From an uncultured Bacteroidales bacterium (GTDB taxonomy: Bacteria; Bacteroidota; Bacteroidia; Bacteroidales; WCHB1-69): 38,677 bases of DNA. Below are positions 1-8,745 of this stretch, in pieces. The translations under genes and the position numbers were made by a program. Location of the stretch: NCBI GenBank assembly GCA_937949745.1, contig CALECM010000122.1, positions 1 through 38,677 of the forward strand, in the 5' to 3' direction. Under the pieces are notes generated by a model. The model ran no database searches. It worked only from the letters and a program-made list of their open reading frames with translations, and was not told where the DNA came from. The number at the start of each line of letters is the position of its first letter. Position 1 is the stretch's first letter.

Positions 1-470
1 CCTGTATTTTCCTTACGGGAAACTATTGAATAGGGAATGTCCATTTTTTTCAATGCGTGGGCAGCTGCTTTTGCCGCCCCGCCGTTCCCGAATATTAACG
101 CTCCGCCAAACTTATTACCCCAGGTTAATTCTATCGCTGACGCGAAGGCGGGAGAATCCGTATTAAATCCTGTCAGCCCGGTCGTATGATCCCGATATTC
201 CAGTTGGATTACATTTACCGCCCCAATGGCGTAGGCTTCCGGATCGATCTTGTGAAGGTAGTCGATAATTTCTTCTTTATAAGGCGAAGTTACATTCAAT
301 CCGTATAAAAATGGATGTTGTTTGATGAGGAATGGAAATTCGTTGAGATCCTTTAACGGAAAACTATGGTAAATATGGCGTGCTAACTTTTCCCTTTCAA
401 ATTTTTCTTGAAAGTACTGTGGTGAATGAGAGTGTTCCAGAGGATATCCGATAATCCCGAATTCTTTCAT
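1..470 (-). CDS. aroE: Shikimate dehydrogenase, C-terminus cut by the window edge
   Basis: NADP-dependent reduction of 3-dehydroshikimate to shikimate in the cytoplasmic pathway to aromatic amino acids. I translated 156 residues from an ATG at 470; the family is usually about 250 residues, so roughly the last third lies off the left edge. Visible motifs: GYPLEHSHSP (residues 9-17, substrate-binding serines), NVTSPYKE (59-66, with the catalytic lysine at 65), GFNTD (101-105, catalytic aspartate 105), and the dinucleotide loop GNGGAAKA (128-135). It starts 9 bp after the stop of the DedA gene and is very probably the third gene of that operon. The identification is firm; only the missing C-terminus cannot be judged. 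Confidence 0.95.
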   Translation of the reverse strand, partial: MKEFGIIGYPLEHSHSPQYFQEKFEREKLARHIYHSFPLKDLNEFPFLIKQHPFLYGLNVTSPYKEEIIDYLHKIDPEAYAIGAVNVIQLEYRDHTTGLTGFNTDSPAFASAIELTWGNKFGGALIFGNGGAAKAAAHALKKMDIPYSIVSRKENT

Positions 471-479
471 TATTAAGAT

Positions 480-1271
480 CTATAAGTTGGAATCCGGTGA
501 GTCCGGAACACTGCTTTTTTTCTTTTTTTTGCGATACGCCTGAATAATCAGATATGCGATAAACAGTATACCTAAACCGAGAAGGATCCACGATAATTCG
601 GAACTGTAGCGGTCGATGAGGTCCTTTTGTCCATGGGCTATATAACCCAGGACGGCCAGGATGATGTTCCATATACCGGCTCCTAACATGGTAAAGAGAA
701 TAAAAGGTAAAATTCGCATTTTAGCCAATCCGGCCGGGATCGAAATTAATTGTCTAATGCCGGGTACAAGACGACCGACGAAGGTAGAAGAGTTACCATG
801 CTTAATAAAATAATCCTCCGCTTTTTTGATTTTTTCTTTATCCAGGAGTAACAGGTGACCTAGTTTACTGTCGGCAAACCAGTATATGATTGGACGGCCC
901 AGGAAAAATGACAGGAAATAATTGATTAATGCTCCTAATAGAGCGCCTAATGTGGCGAATAATACCACGAATAAGATGTTCAGCCATTTGTATGACGTTA
1001 CGTACAAGGAACTATTTTCCGGATTACAGGCCGCATAAGCCGCCGGTGGCACGACTACCTCCGAAGGAAAAGGAATAAATGAACTCTCAATGGTCATGAG
1101 TAAAGTTATGGTACCGTAGTTAAGATTGTCCATGTACCAGTCGACTACCCGGGTGACGAAATTTTCTTTTTTAGGCGGTTCGGGTGAAGGGATTGAATCG
1201 GTTGAGCTTTGAGCATGAATAGAGAGAAAGGAAAAAACAATGATGAAGAATAAAGTTAATTTTTTTTTCAT
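480..1271 (-). CDS. DedA-family (SNARE-associated/VTT) inner-membrane protein
   Basis: 263 residues from the ATG at 1271, which overlaps the stop of the upstream TPR gene as ATGA; a longer upstream reading frame exists but would run back into the TPR gene. The N-terminus is a signal-like hydrophobic stretch, followed by the DedA hallmarks: ESSFIPFPSEVVVPPAAY (acidic residues in a re-entrant segment) and GRLVPGIRQLISIPAG, which carries the R-x3-P-x3-R-x3-PAG pattern. Several membrane helices follow, with a lysine-rich cytoplasmic tail. Family members are linked to lipid carrier (undecaprenyl phosphate) or phospholipid scrambling and to proton-motive-force homeostasis. The substrate of this one cannot be told from sequence. 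Co-transcribed with the TPR gene and aroE. Confidence 0.9.
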   Translation of the reverse strand: MKKKLTLFFIIVFSFLSIHAQSSTDSIPSPEPPKKENFVTRVVDWYMDNLNYGTITLLMTIESSFIPFPSEVVVPPAAYAACNPENSSLYVTSYKWLNILFVVLFATLGALLGALINYFLSFFLGRPIIYWFADSKLGHLLLLDKEKIKKAEDYFIKHGNSSTFVGRLVPGIRQLISIPAGLAKMRILPFILFTMLGAGIWNIILAVLGYIAHGQKDLIDRYSSELSWILLGLGILFIAYLIIQAYRKKKKKSSVPDSPDSNL

Positions 1272-2662
1272 TGTGGTCGGAATATTTCGATTAATTCTTG
1301 AATTTCGGAAAAAGACTCGAGGATAGGATCCAGGGCCAGGAAATTGGGATACTCTTCGTAATAAGAGGTCAAAGCATCGCAAAGAAATTTGTTCCCTTCG
1401 TTTATATTGCCGTTCAGATAATGGAATGCGGCCTGGTAATAATCCACCATCTTCTCAATCGATTTTTCGTCCCGGTATTGTGCTATTATCTCCAGTCCGA
1501 AGTTATAAAAGTCGTTTTGGCAACAATAAAGGACAAAATAGTGGAAAAAATCCGTTTTATTTTCAATTTGGTCAAGGGTAAGTCCGAATAGTTCTTTCAA
1601 TTTTTCCAGTTGATCGTGTTCATCATAAGTTTCAATGACGGAAAAGAGGAGCTCGAAACTTTGTGGATTTATTGTAAAAGCTTTTATAATAAAGAGTTCT
1701 GCTTCTTTAATTCGACCTGATAATTGCAGGATAGAAATGATCCCCATAATCGCGTCGTAATGGTGCGGATTGAATTCCAATGCTTTGTGGTAATAATCCA
1801 AAGCCAGGGCATTCTGGTCCATACAGGCGTAGCAATCTCCAATACTGGCTAAGGAATTGAAATCCTGGTTATCAAGCGAGAGCGCGAGATTGTAATGTTC
1901 CAGAGCCTTATCATATTCTTTTAGTTCATAATAAGAATTCGCGATATTAAAATGGGCAGTGGGCATATCTTCATCCAGACTAAGCGATAACTGATATGCC
2001 TGAATGGCATTAGGATGATCATTGAGCCAGCTGTATGCCAGTCCAAGTCCGAACCAGCCTCCTTTCAGCAACGGGAATTTCTCCGTAAGCGTCGTGTAAA
2101 AAAACAAGGCGTCTTCGTATTGTTTACTCTCTTCGAAAAGATAGGAATAAGTGAAAAGCTGGTCATCGAATGAATTATCGGCTTTCAAAGCAAAAGTAAT
2201 GTGGTCAAGTGCTTTCAGTATATTCTTTCTTTTCAGGTATTCATAAGTCAGGAAAAAGTGTATTTCCGGATCATCGGGAGAAAGTAAGTAAGCTTTTCTC
2301 AGGAGCTTAAACGCATCTTTATCAGAACCGGTCATGCGCATGAGGAGAACTTTTTCCAGATAAAACTCTGCGGAGGGAGGAAAGGTGTTCTCAATTTCAT
2401 CCAGCTCTTTCTCAGCTGCTTCCAACCGTAATTCCAGGATCAGTTTTTTAACCCTGAGTATCCTGAAAAATGAATTTTCCGGGAAGAGGGAAATAGCATA
2501 GTCGATCGCCTCACCAGCCAGGGGAAAATCAAAACTTCTGATAAAGTCGTCTATGATCAGCTCCATCTCTTCCGAATCAAAATATTTCGATTCGGAGGAG
2601 TCAATCATATCTTTGAACTTCTCAACCAGTTTTTTGATTTCTTGTTCTTCGAACTCTTCCAT
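1268..2662 (-). CDS. Tetratricopeptide-repeat protein
   Basis: 464 residues, acidic, with no signal peptide, so probably cytoplasmic. From about residue 50 to 400 the chain is a series of 34-residue helical pairs with TPR spacing; for example AHFNIANSYYELKEYDKALE and the next copies with A..YY.KALE..P endings. The first about 40 residues are a charged helix. TPR arrays are protein-binding scaffolds; nothing here names the partner. First gene of the operon TPR-dedA-aroE, with a 4-bp overlap to dedA (ATGA), which suggests translational coupling. A TATTTTTG -7 box lies about 50 bp upstream. Confidence 0.85.
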   Translation of the reverse strand: MEEFEEQEIKKLVEKFKDMIDSSESKYFDSEEMELIIDDFIRSFDFPLAGEAIDYAISLFPENSFFRILRVKKLILELRLEAAEKELDEIENTFPPSAEFYLEKVLLMRMTGSDKDAFKLLRKAYLLSPDDPEIHFFLTYEYLKRKNILKALDHITFALKADNSFDDQLFTYSYLFEESKQYEDALFFYTTLTEKFPLLKGGWFGLGLAYSWLNDHPNAIQAYQLSLSLDEDMPTAHFNIANSYYELKEYDKALEHYNLALSLDNQDFNSLASIGDCYACMDQNALALDYYHKALEFNPHHYDAIMGIISILQLSGRIKEAELFIIKAFTINPQSFELLFSVIETYDEHDQLEKLKELFGLTLDQIENKTDFFHYFVLYCCQNDFYNFGLEIIAQYRDEKSIEKMVDYYQAAFHYLNGNINEGNKFLCDALTSYYEEYPNFLALDPILESFSEIQELIEIFRPQ

Positions 2663-2709
2663 TAAAAAATATGTTAATTTTTCTTATACGGTTTCATAAA
2701 ATCAAACGG

Positions 2710-2717
2710 CAAAAATA
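2710..2717 (-). promoter_or_regulatory. Bacteroidota -7 box for the TPR-dedA-aroE operon
   Basis: Read on the minus strand this is TATTTTTG, an exact match to the Bacteroidota primary sigma -7 consensus TAnnTTTG, 48 bp upstream of the TPR start codon. No clear -33 TTG was found at the expected distance. Confidence 0.5.
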
Positions 2718-2923
2718 CGAAAAAAAATTATACCGAGGCATAAAGTTCCATCAGACTAGTTTTAGGGACTATAGAACCCTGAACTTTAATTAATACGGAT
2801 GAACAGAATATGTGTTGCAAAATATTTCGCAGTTTTTCTTTCTCGCATTACATTCACCGGAAATGCTATTTGTCATAACCAAAACGTCCATTGGGATGTT
2901 ATATCAAGATAAGCTGTCGGAAA

Positions 2924-3598
2924 TCAATGACCAAAATCCAGAATAGCGTTAAACTTCATGGTTTTATGAGGTTCAATGGAAACTCCCATTTTGGTATATT
3001 CCGGACTTAAGCAAATTTTCCGGTGTTCCAGTCCACCGTTATTTTCCCCGGCGTCTATCAACAATGCCATCACAATGGAAAGTCCGTTCCTTGCTCCGCC
3101 GTATTGGCAACATTCGGCATTATAGTTTTGTGAACAACCTGTTTTTTTCCGGTTATGTCCCTGCAATCCTAACTTTCCGCCTTTCGAAGCAAAACAATAT
3201 GCTTCCTGGTAGAGAAGTTCGTCCGGATGAAGAGGTTTTAGCGGTTCCATTTTATTTAAAGTATTGATCAATGATCTTTTTCTTTGTTCAAAAGCGTAAC
3301 CGTTCACCCAGCCTGGGTCGCCGTTATAACCGGAAGCGTACGTCCGGGCAAACAAAGGAGGATCGATACGCGCGAGATTGAGGTAATAGAAAACTTCCTT
3401 TTCTTCCGGAGAGAGATATGTTTCACCGGAAGCTGTATTGGCTATCCGGTATTCAGGTTTATCCCATGAGGAGAGATAGAGTTCATCCAGCTTTTCTTTG
3501 GATACGGGAATTTTTGCATTTTTCGATACCTGCGCATTCAATGGTACATACAATAGACAGCCTATTAAAATAAGCGGTATTATAATGATTTTTCTCAT
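2924..3598 (-). CDS. Secreted CAP (SCP/PR1-like) domain protein
   Basis: 224 residues. Residues 1-22 form a signal peptide ending in the likely cleavage site LNA-Q. The mature part carries a CAP domain of the bacterial YkwD type: EVFYYLNLARIDPPLFAR (helix 1, with the conserved N-x-x-R), a long middle with AYCFASKGG and GHNRKKTG, and LEHRKICLSPEYTKMGVSIE near the end with the conserved histidine and the M/G strand. Four cysteines (CSQNYNAECC region and KICL) suit an exported, disulfide-bonded protein. CAP proteins bind lipids, sterols or divalent metals, or act on peptidoglycan-associated targets; this one's role is unknown. It is a single-gene unit flanked by 261 bp and 357 bp without genes. 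Confidence 0.75.
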   Translation of the reverse strand: MRKIIIIPLILIGCLLYVPLNAQVSKNAKIPVSKEKLDELYLSSWDKPEYRIANTASGETYLSPEEKEVFYYLNLARIDPPLFARTYASGYNGDPGWVNGYAFEQRKRSLINTLNKMEPLKPLHPDELLYQEAYCFASKGGKLGLQGHNRKKTGCSQNYNAECCQYGGARNGLSIVMALLIDAGENNGGLEHRKICLSPEYTKMGVSIEPHKTMKFNAILDFGH

Positions 3599-3708
3599 GA
3601 TTTATAAAAGATAGATACTTTATTATAACAGTATGAAATGATTTATATTGCTAAGAAACTGACAGATCGTAACGAAAAATGTTACGGATAGTTTTTCTTC
3701 CGGATGTT

Positions 3709-3939
3709 AGGTTTATAAGTGATAATCTTTAGAATAGGGGATACCGTGAATGAAATTCTTCACTACGTTCAGAATGACATTAGAGTTGATTCTCTAAATT
3801 CAATAATATTTGGAATAGGGATGATGAGTCAGATTCTACACTGACGTTCAGAATAACATTAGGGGCGATTAAATAATTCAGTGATTTTGGAATAGGGACA
3901 CCGTGAATGAAATTCTTCACTACGTTCAGAATGACATTT
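3709..3939. repeat. Three tandem copies of a ~78-bp repeat between the CAP gene and gatD
   Basis: The 357-bp gap 3599-3955 has no gene. It holds three copies of a unit whose end reads TTCAGAATGACATT (copy ends near 3782, 3861 and 3938; the middle copy is degenerate with GAATAACATT). Each copy contains GGAATAGGG followed by GTGAATGAAATTCTTCACTA (copies 1 and 3). The ends resemble those of the array at 38284-38660 (TTCAGGATGACA). A separate small inverted repeat, CGTAAC/GTTACG, lies at 3668-3686 upstream of the CAP gene. Confidence 0.8.
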
Positions 3940-3955
3940 AATACTATTTTCTCCG

Positions 3956-5341
3956 TTATTTGTGAACAGTCCTGATAAATTCTTCCACTTCGGGAGAACC
4001 GCCCTGATAGACCAAATAACCGTTGTAAGGTTCCCGTTCGGTGATCTCGTCATTGATCGGGGTCTGCATCAGCTTTTTTACTTCTTCCGGATCGTGGGTC
4101 TGTCCCAGAGCCCATCCTAATTTTATATAGGCTACTTCCGGCAGCATATTGCCGCATGGGATAATTCCCTTTGCCATCATATCGCGTCCGGTATCGTAAA
4201 CGAACATCTGTACATATCCCCATATGGTCTGTAATGTCATATATTGGTGTACACCTTCGGCTTTGGCTCTTTCCACCGCAGGATACATTTCTTTGTTGAT
4301 ATGGCCGAGTCCGGTTCCTACCCACACAACACCTTTGTAGCCATTATCGATAATAGCATGTAACATATCGGGTTTCATCCCCGGGTAATAGTAAAGCATG
4401 GCGACACGCTCATCGAATGTCGGTATGATCTTTACATTCTTATCATTCCGGCGGGGATGGAAATCTTCTTTGATAGGCTCAACGCCTTTACGGGTGACTT
4501 TAGCCACGGGTGTATCGCCGATCGTACGGAAAGTGGAACGGTAAGAGGAATGCATTTTCCGGACCCTTGTCCCCTTATGGAGAAAACCATACTCGTCTGA
4601 GGTAGGGCCGAACATGCAAACCAGTACTTCCGCTATATTTCCGTGTCCGGCGGCGGTCATCGCGTGCATGAGGTTAAGGGCGGCATCGGAGCTCGGACGG
4701 TCGGAAGAACGTTGTGAGCCTACGAGTACGACCGGAACAGGAAGGTTCTGGCACATAAAAGTAAGGGCCGCTCCGGTATGATGAAGGGTATCTGTGCCAT
4801 GTCCGATCACAATGCCTTCGATTCCTTTTTCTATTTCTTCCCCGATTTTTTTAGCAAGCGCTACATATTGGGCCGGTCCCATATTTTCCGAAAACACCGC
4901 GAAAATCTTTTCCGTATCCAGATTGCATATTTCAGCCAGTTCCGGAACCGCGCCATATAGTTCTCCAGGGGAGAAAGCCGGGATTACGGCGCCGGTGCGA
5001 TAATCCAGGCGTGAAGCGATTGTTCCTCCGGTCCCTAATAGTTTAACGTGCGGCAATCCTTCTGTATACGGGAATTCTTTTTCCGGGATCTTATAATTCG
5101 CTTTTTTATAGCCGGTTTCTTTCATGGTCACGATCGTATCGGTATCTATTCCGATATTATATCCGGTACTGATCTTCATGACAATATGCTTCTGGTCGTC
5201 ATTTTCCGCACGGGGTAGTATCGTGCCGGAGAAATGGCCCCGGGTAGTTTCGATTTCGGCACTTCCCCAAACCCTGACATTGTATTTTTTTAATAATGCT
5301 AAGGCGTCGCCTTTATATCCTTGGAAAATATCTTCACTCAT
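3956..5341 (-). CDS. gatD: Archaeal-type Glu-tRNA(Gln) amidotransferase subunit D (asparaginase-like)
   Basis: GatD releases ammonia from an amide donor (Asn or Gln) for GatE, which converts Glu-tRNA(Gln) to Gln-tRNA(Gln). 461 residues, close to archaeal GatD (about 435). Residues 1-95 form the N-terminal domain special to GatD, including KHIVMKISTGYNIGI; simple type I asparaginases lack it. The asparaginase core has TGGTIAS (104-110, nucleophile Thr107), HGTDT (181-185, Thr183 and Asp184) and RVRKMHSS with catalytic Lys262. The family-specific blocks DYRTGAV, SQRSSDRPSSDA and MLPEVAYIKLGWALGQT match archaeal GatD as I recall it. It lies 93 bp downstream of gatE on the same strand. Plain asparaginase was considered and rejected because of the N-terminal domain, these blocks and the gatE neighbour. 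Confidence 0.95.
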   Translation of the reverse strand: MSEDIFQGYKGDALALLKKYNVRVWGSAEIETTRGHFSGTILPRAENDDQKHIVMKISTGYNIGIDTDTIVTMKETGYKKANYKIPEKEFPYTEGLPHVKLLGTGGTIASRLDYRTGAVIPAFSPGELYGAVPELAEICNLDTEKIFAVFSENMGPAQYVALAKKIGEEIEKGIEGIVIGHGTDTLHHTGAALTFMCQNLPVPVVLVGSQRSSDRPSSDAALNLMHAMTAAGHGNIAEVLVCMFGPTSDEYGFLHKGTRVRKMHSSYRSTFRTIGDTPVAKVTRKGVEPIKEDFHPRRNDKNVKIIPTFDERVAMLYYYPGMKPDMLHAIIDNGYKGVVWVGTGLGHINKEMYPAVERAKAEGVHQYMTLQTIWGYVQMFVYDTGRDMMAKGIIPCGNMLPEVAYIKLGWALGQTHDPEEVKKLMQTPINDEITEREPYNGYLVYQGGSPEVEEFIRTVHK

Positions 5342-5405
5342 TGTATGTATGGTGTTTATTTTATATCTGTTATTTTATCTCATGAAAGGAATCGCTGATA
5401 ATCCT

Positions 5406-5434
5406 GAAATAGAATATAAACCGGATTCTATTTC
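5406..5434 (-). terminator. Perfect 10-bp stem-loop between gatE and gatD
   Basis: GAAATAGAAT (5406-5415) and ATTCTATTTC (5425-5434) are exact inverted repeats around a 9-nt loop. The structure begins at the base after the gatE stop codon. No T-run follows on the minus strand, so it is more likely an mRNA processing, stability or weak attenuation element than a full intrinsic terminator. Confidence 0.4.
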
Positions 5435-7390
5435 CTAATTTATAATGGCAGCCAGTTCATCCAGATTCATGTTTCCTTCGCTGATGAGCCTTAATTGCCC
5501 CATAATAGAATTCACTTTATCCTGACGTGTGGTATCTTTCCTGTTTGGTTCGAATTTTTCTTCAAGGAATTTGATACGTCCGATAATCTCTTTTTTGGGT
5601 ACCCGTGTAAAGGCTAATACAGTCAATACGGATTCGAAATCCATCAAAGGATGCCGGAACATTTCTTTCAGCATTTTGGGAGCCAGAGCCAGATCTATTC
5701 CGGATTTAGCCAGGAAATCAAAAAGTTCGTAGATACGCTCCGTATGGAAAGGAATTATCCCGAACTGCCCGTGCAGGTGTTTTAACCGGTGACCGAAGAA
5801 TGTGCCGACATATTTAGGGGGAAGATTCAGTTTCTCAATTATCTTTTCAATCAATGGGAAATAATTATTCCTTAAAATATAAGTATAGGTATCTTCCGGA
5901 ATTCCCCAGGCTGAAAGTTTTGCGTAACGGTCGGATACATCTTCCGGGATATTTTGACGAAGTGATTCTATATAAGCAGAATCCAGAGGGATAGGAGCGG
6001 AGTCGGTATCCGGATACATACGGTCTGCGCCCGGCAGCACCCGTTCGAAGATCGTCGTGCCGTCGGCAAAGGATTTCCTTGTTTCTTTGGGAACACCTTC
6101 AAAAGTCATTACCGCACGTTCTTCTATCGTTTCCAGTGCTGTTTTAATATCGCCTTCCGGTCCCCAGAAAAGAATCTGGGCATCATGCTCTCCTGCGTTC
6201 ATTCGTTGCCGGATATTGTCAAAAACATTGGCACTGATCACGTCATCTATATCCTCGCTGGTCGCCATATTGGGTTTCTCAATACAGGCGATCACTTTCA
6301 GGCGGTTGGTAAATTCATCGTAGAATGGTTTTCCGGGTTGGGTAAAATGGGATAGCAATCCTTTAAAATGAGGTAAGTTGACGGCATATAGTTTTTCTCC
6401 GCGTCCGATGGCATCATTCAACGGAGTATAATAAAAATGGAAATCTTTCGGGTCGATTTCCAGAGAGTTCATTTTCCAGTTTTCCGGTTTGGTCCTTTGG
6501 AGTAGTTCATCGCGGATAGCCAACAGGGCCCACTGGCGGAAAACTTCCACATGCGTCAATTCCGGTATCCATTTGGTATGGGCTACCCCTTTGATTTCGA
6601 CACGGGTTCCTCCTTCACAACTTACATTCACATCCTGGCGTCCAGCTCCGATACCGGTACGCACTTTGCCGGTACTCCTGTTCAAAAAACGGATGTAGTT
6701 ACAACCTTCCATCACCTCGTCGGGATTGCTGAATTCGGGATATGTTACTGTTTCGATCAGCGGCATTCCCAGCCTGTCCGTCCTGTATATACGGGTATGG
6801 CCTATATCGGAAATTTCGCGGCAGGAATCCTCTTCGAGACTTAATTGTATTAATCTTACTTTTTTATTCTTTAACTGGATATATCCTTCGATACCGATAA
6901 TCGCGGTACGTTGGAATCCGGCGGGAATAGAACCGTCAAGATATTGTTTGCGGGTAATATGTACTTCGCCCACAATATTCAATTTACTGGCCAGCGCGAT
7001 TTCGATGGATTTTTCCAACGCTTCCCGGTCTATGGGAAAGGGTGGGGTATCATCGACTTCGTACGTACAGGCGCTTTTATTGACCAGCCGGTAAATGATC
7101 TCTTTCCGGGTTTTAAATTCCATCAGCGCCGTACCGTCGTATTCTCCTAATTCGGAAAGGGTAGGGCGCATGTGACGTACGATCTCCGCGTCGTATTGAT
7201 CAGGCTCCTGGAAAATTCCCGCCGGACAATGGCAAAAAAGCTTCTTTTTGGTCAATATCTGCTGATGGACTTCCAGCCCCGACATAAAGCCGATGCGGTC
7301 ATAATCTTCCTGCGAAGCATTTTTACGATCCTTATACCCGATCTTTTCGCGGGTTGCTTCAAAGTTTTTTCTGGGATTAATAGTAGTCAC
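5435..7390 (-). CDS. gatE: Archaeal-type Glu-tRNA(Gln) amidotransferase subunit E (GatB/GatE family)
   Basis: GatE phosphorylates the glutamyl group of Glu-tRNA(Gln) and amidates it with ammonia from GatD. 651 residues, slightly longer than archaeal GatE (about 620-635). GLEVHQQ (38-44) and KLFCHC (50-55) are the family N-terminal signature, followed by EEDSCR, GMPLIETVT and RTGIGAGRQDVNVS in the catalytic cradle. An AspRS-like insert follows in the middle, then a helical tail domain (YVGTFFGHRLKHLHG onward). The length, insert and GatD partner separate it from bacterial GatB (about 475 residues). The start is GTG: no ATG, GTG or TTG occurs between it and the conserved core, and an in-frame stop lies just upstream. 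This gives about 27 extra N-terminal residues relative to archaeal GatE. It starts 16 bp after rnfC. Confidence 0.95.
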   Translation of the reverse strand: MTTINPRKNFEATREKIGYKDRKNASQEDYDRIGFMSGLEVHQQILTKKKLFCHCPAGIFQEPDQYDAEIVRHMRPTLSELGEYDGTALMEFKTRKEIIYRLVNKSACTYEVDDTPPFPIDREALEKSIEIALASKLNIVGEVHITRKQYLDGSIPAGFQRTAIIGIEGYIQLKNKKVRLIQLSLEEDSCREISDIGHTRIYRTDRLGMPLIETVTYPEFSNPDEVMEGCNYIRFLNRSTGKVRTGIGAGRQDVNVSCEGGTRVEIKGVAHTKWIPELTHVEVFRQWALLAIRDELLQRTKPENWKMNSLEIDPKDFHFYYTPLNDAIGRGEKLYAVNLPHFKGLLSHFTQPGKPFYDEFTNRLKVIACIEKPNMATSEDIDDVISANVFDNIRQRMNAGEHDAQILFWGPEGDIKTALETIEERAVMTFEGVPKETRKSFADGTTIFERVLPGADRMYPDTDSAPIPLDSAYIESLRQNIPEDVSDRYAKLSAWGIPEDTYTYILRNNYFPLIEKIIEKLNLPPKYVGTFFGHRLKHLHGQFGIIPFHTERIYELFDFLAKSGIDLALAPKMLKEMFRHPLMDFESVLTVLAFTRVPKKEIIGRIKFLEEKFEPNRKDTTRQDKVNSIMGQLRLISEGNMNLDELAAIIN

Positions 7391-7406
7391 GTTATAATGG
7401 TTTTAA

Positions 7407-8732
7407 TTATTTTTTTCTTGTTCTGATCATATTCCCTGTTTTGGCTTTACCGACCCTGATATGATCCAGAAGAGGCCTGAAGGCCGGGCAGCCGTATTGG
7501 CAGGACCCGCATTCTATGCAATCCATAATATGGCGTTTCTCGCAGTCTTCGAACCTGCCCAGTTCGGATAAAGGTTGTAAAATATAAGGTTCGAGTCCCA
7601 TAGGACATACGCCGACACATCTTCCGCATTTAATACAGGGTTGAATCATGGCCCGGCGACTTTCCGACTCTTCCATAAAAAGTAAACTGGACATGCCTTT
7701 GACTGCGTAGCTGTTGGTATTGGCGATGGCTTTTCCCATCATGGGCCCTCCGGAAATAATCTTACCCGTATTCTCCGGGATTCCCGTGTGCGTAAAAATT
7801 TCGGTAAGGGGAGTGCCCAACCGGATCCTGTAGTTACGCGGTTCCGGGATATTTTTTCCCGTGATGGTGGTAATCGTTTCTATCAGTGGTTTATTCTTTT
7901 GTACGGCTTCGTATACCGCAAAGGTAGTCGTGATATTATTTACGATAATACCCACTTCGATGGGAAGTTTGCCCGAAGGGACACGTCGGTCGGTCAGGGC
8001 CTGGATCAGTTGTTTTTCGGCTCCCTGAGGGTATTTTACTTTAAGGGGACAGATTTTGATCCGGGGATGGTCCTGCGCTATTTTCGTCATATGCGTGATC
8101 GCATCTTTCTTATTATTTTCGATTCCGATTAAAGCCGTTGGCGCGCCGGAAGCTTTTAATAAAGCTTCGATACCGATAAGACATTCTTTGCCGTGTTCCA
8201 GCATCATACGGTGATCGGAAGTGATATAAGGCTCACATTCAGCCGCATTGATCAATATATAATCTACTTTTTTATCGGGAGGAATCATATATTTTACATG
8301 TGTCGGGAAACAAGCTCCTCCCAGTCCCACGATGCCACAGGCCTTTATACGATCGATGATCTCTTTTCCGGTTAATGTAATTTCTGTTTTAATTTCGGTA
8401 GACCGGTCTATGTTCTCTACCCATTCGTCACCTTCCGTTTCAATGATCACCGCTTCCCGTTTATATCCCGAAATATCGGGAATTGAATCTATTTTTACCA
8501 CCTTACCTGAAACCGGAGAATGGATGTTGGCCGAGATGAAAGCTTCCGCTTCTCCCAAAAGCTGTCCGGTTTTAACATAATCCCCTTTCTGGACTTTGGC
8601 CACGGCCGGAACTCCCAGATGCTGGCCTAAAAAAACCGCTACCTGTTGTGGTATTGGAAAATCTTCAATAGGAGCATTCCTGGCAAATTTATTATCTTCG
8701 GGATGAACGCCGCCTTTTTTAAAAGTTATCAT
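7407..8732 (-). CDS. rnfC: Rnf electron-transport complex subunit C
   Basis: RnfC is the NADH/FMN-binding, ferredoxin-like subunit of the ion-translocating ferredoxin:NAD oxidoreductase, peripheral on the cytoplasmic face. 441 residues, the usual Bacteroidales length. In order: N-terminal barrel-sandwich hybrid region (GVHPEDNK start; HSPVSGKVVKID), a glycine-rich nucleotide site GLGGACFPTHVK, ILINAAECEPYI, the SLBB-type region, and two [4Fe-4S] sites CIKCGRCVGVCPMGL and CIECGSCQYGCP near the C-terminus. It starts 13 bp after rnfB. The expected next genes rnfD, rnfG, rnfE and rnfA are absent; gatE follows instead. The protein itself looks intact. Confidence 0.95.
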   Translation of the reverse strand: MITFKKGGVHPEDNKFARNAPIEDFPIPQQVAVFLGQHLGVPAVAKVQKGDYVKTGQLLGEAEAFISANIHSPVSGKVVKIDSIPDISGYKREAVIIETEGDEWVENIDRSTEIKTEITLTGKEIIDRIKACGIVGLGGACFPTHVKYMIPPDKKVDYILINAAECEPYITSDHRMMLEHGKECLIGIEALLKASGAPTALIGIENNKKDAITHMTKIAQDHPRIKICPLKVKYPQGAEKQLIQALTDRRVPSGKLPIEVGIIVNNITTTFAVYEAVQKNKPLIETITTITGKNIPEPRNYRIRLGTPLTEIFTHTGIPENTGKIISGGPMMGKAIANTNSYAVKGMSSLLFMEESESRRAMIQPCIKCGRCVGVCPMGLEPYILQPLSELGRFEDCEKRHIMDCIECGSCQYGCPAFRPLLDHIRVGKAKTGNMIRTRKK

Positions 8733-8745
8733 AATTTCAGGAAGA

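Noticed and set aside
3956..5341. Plain type I L-asparaginase
   Set aside because: It has the GatD-specific N-terminal domain and conserved GatD blocks, and lies beside gatE.
7172..7426. Plus-strand ORF across the rnfC-gatE junction
   Set aside because: Opposite-strand shadow of gatE with no ribosome-binding site and no recognisable domain.
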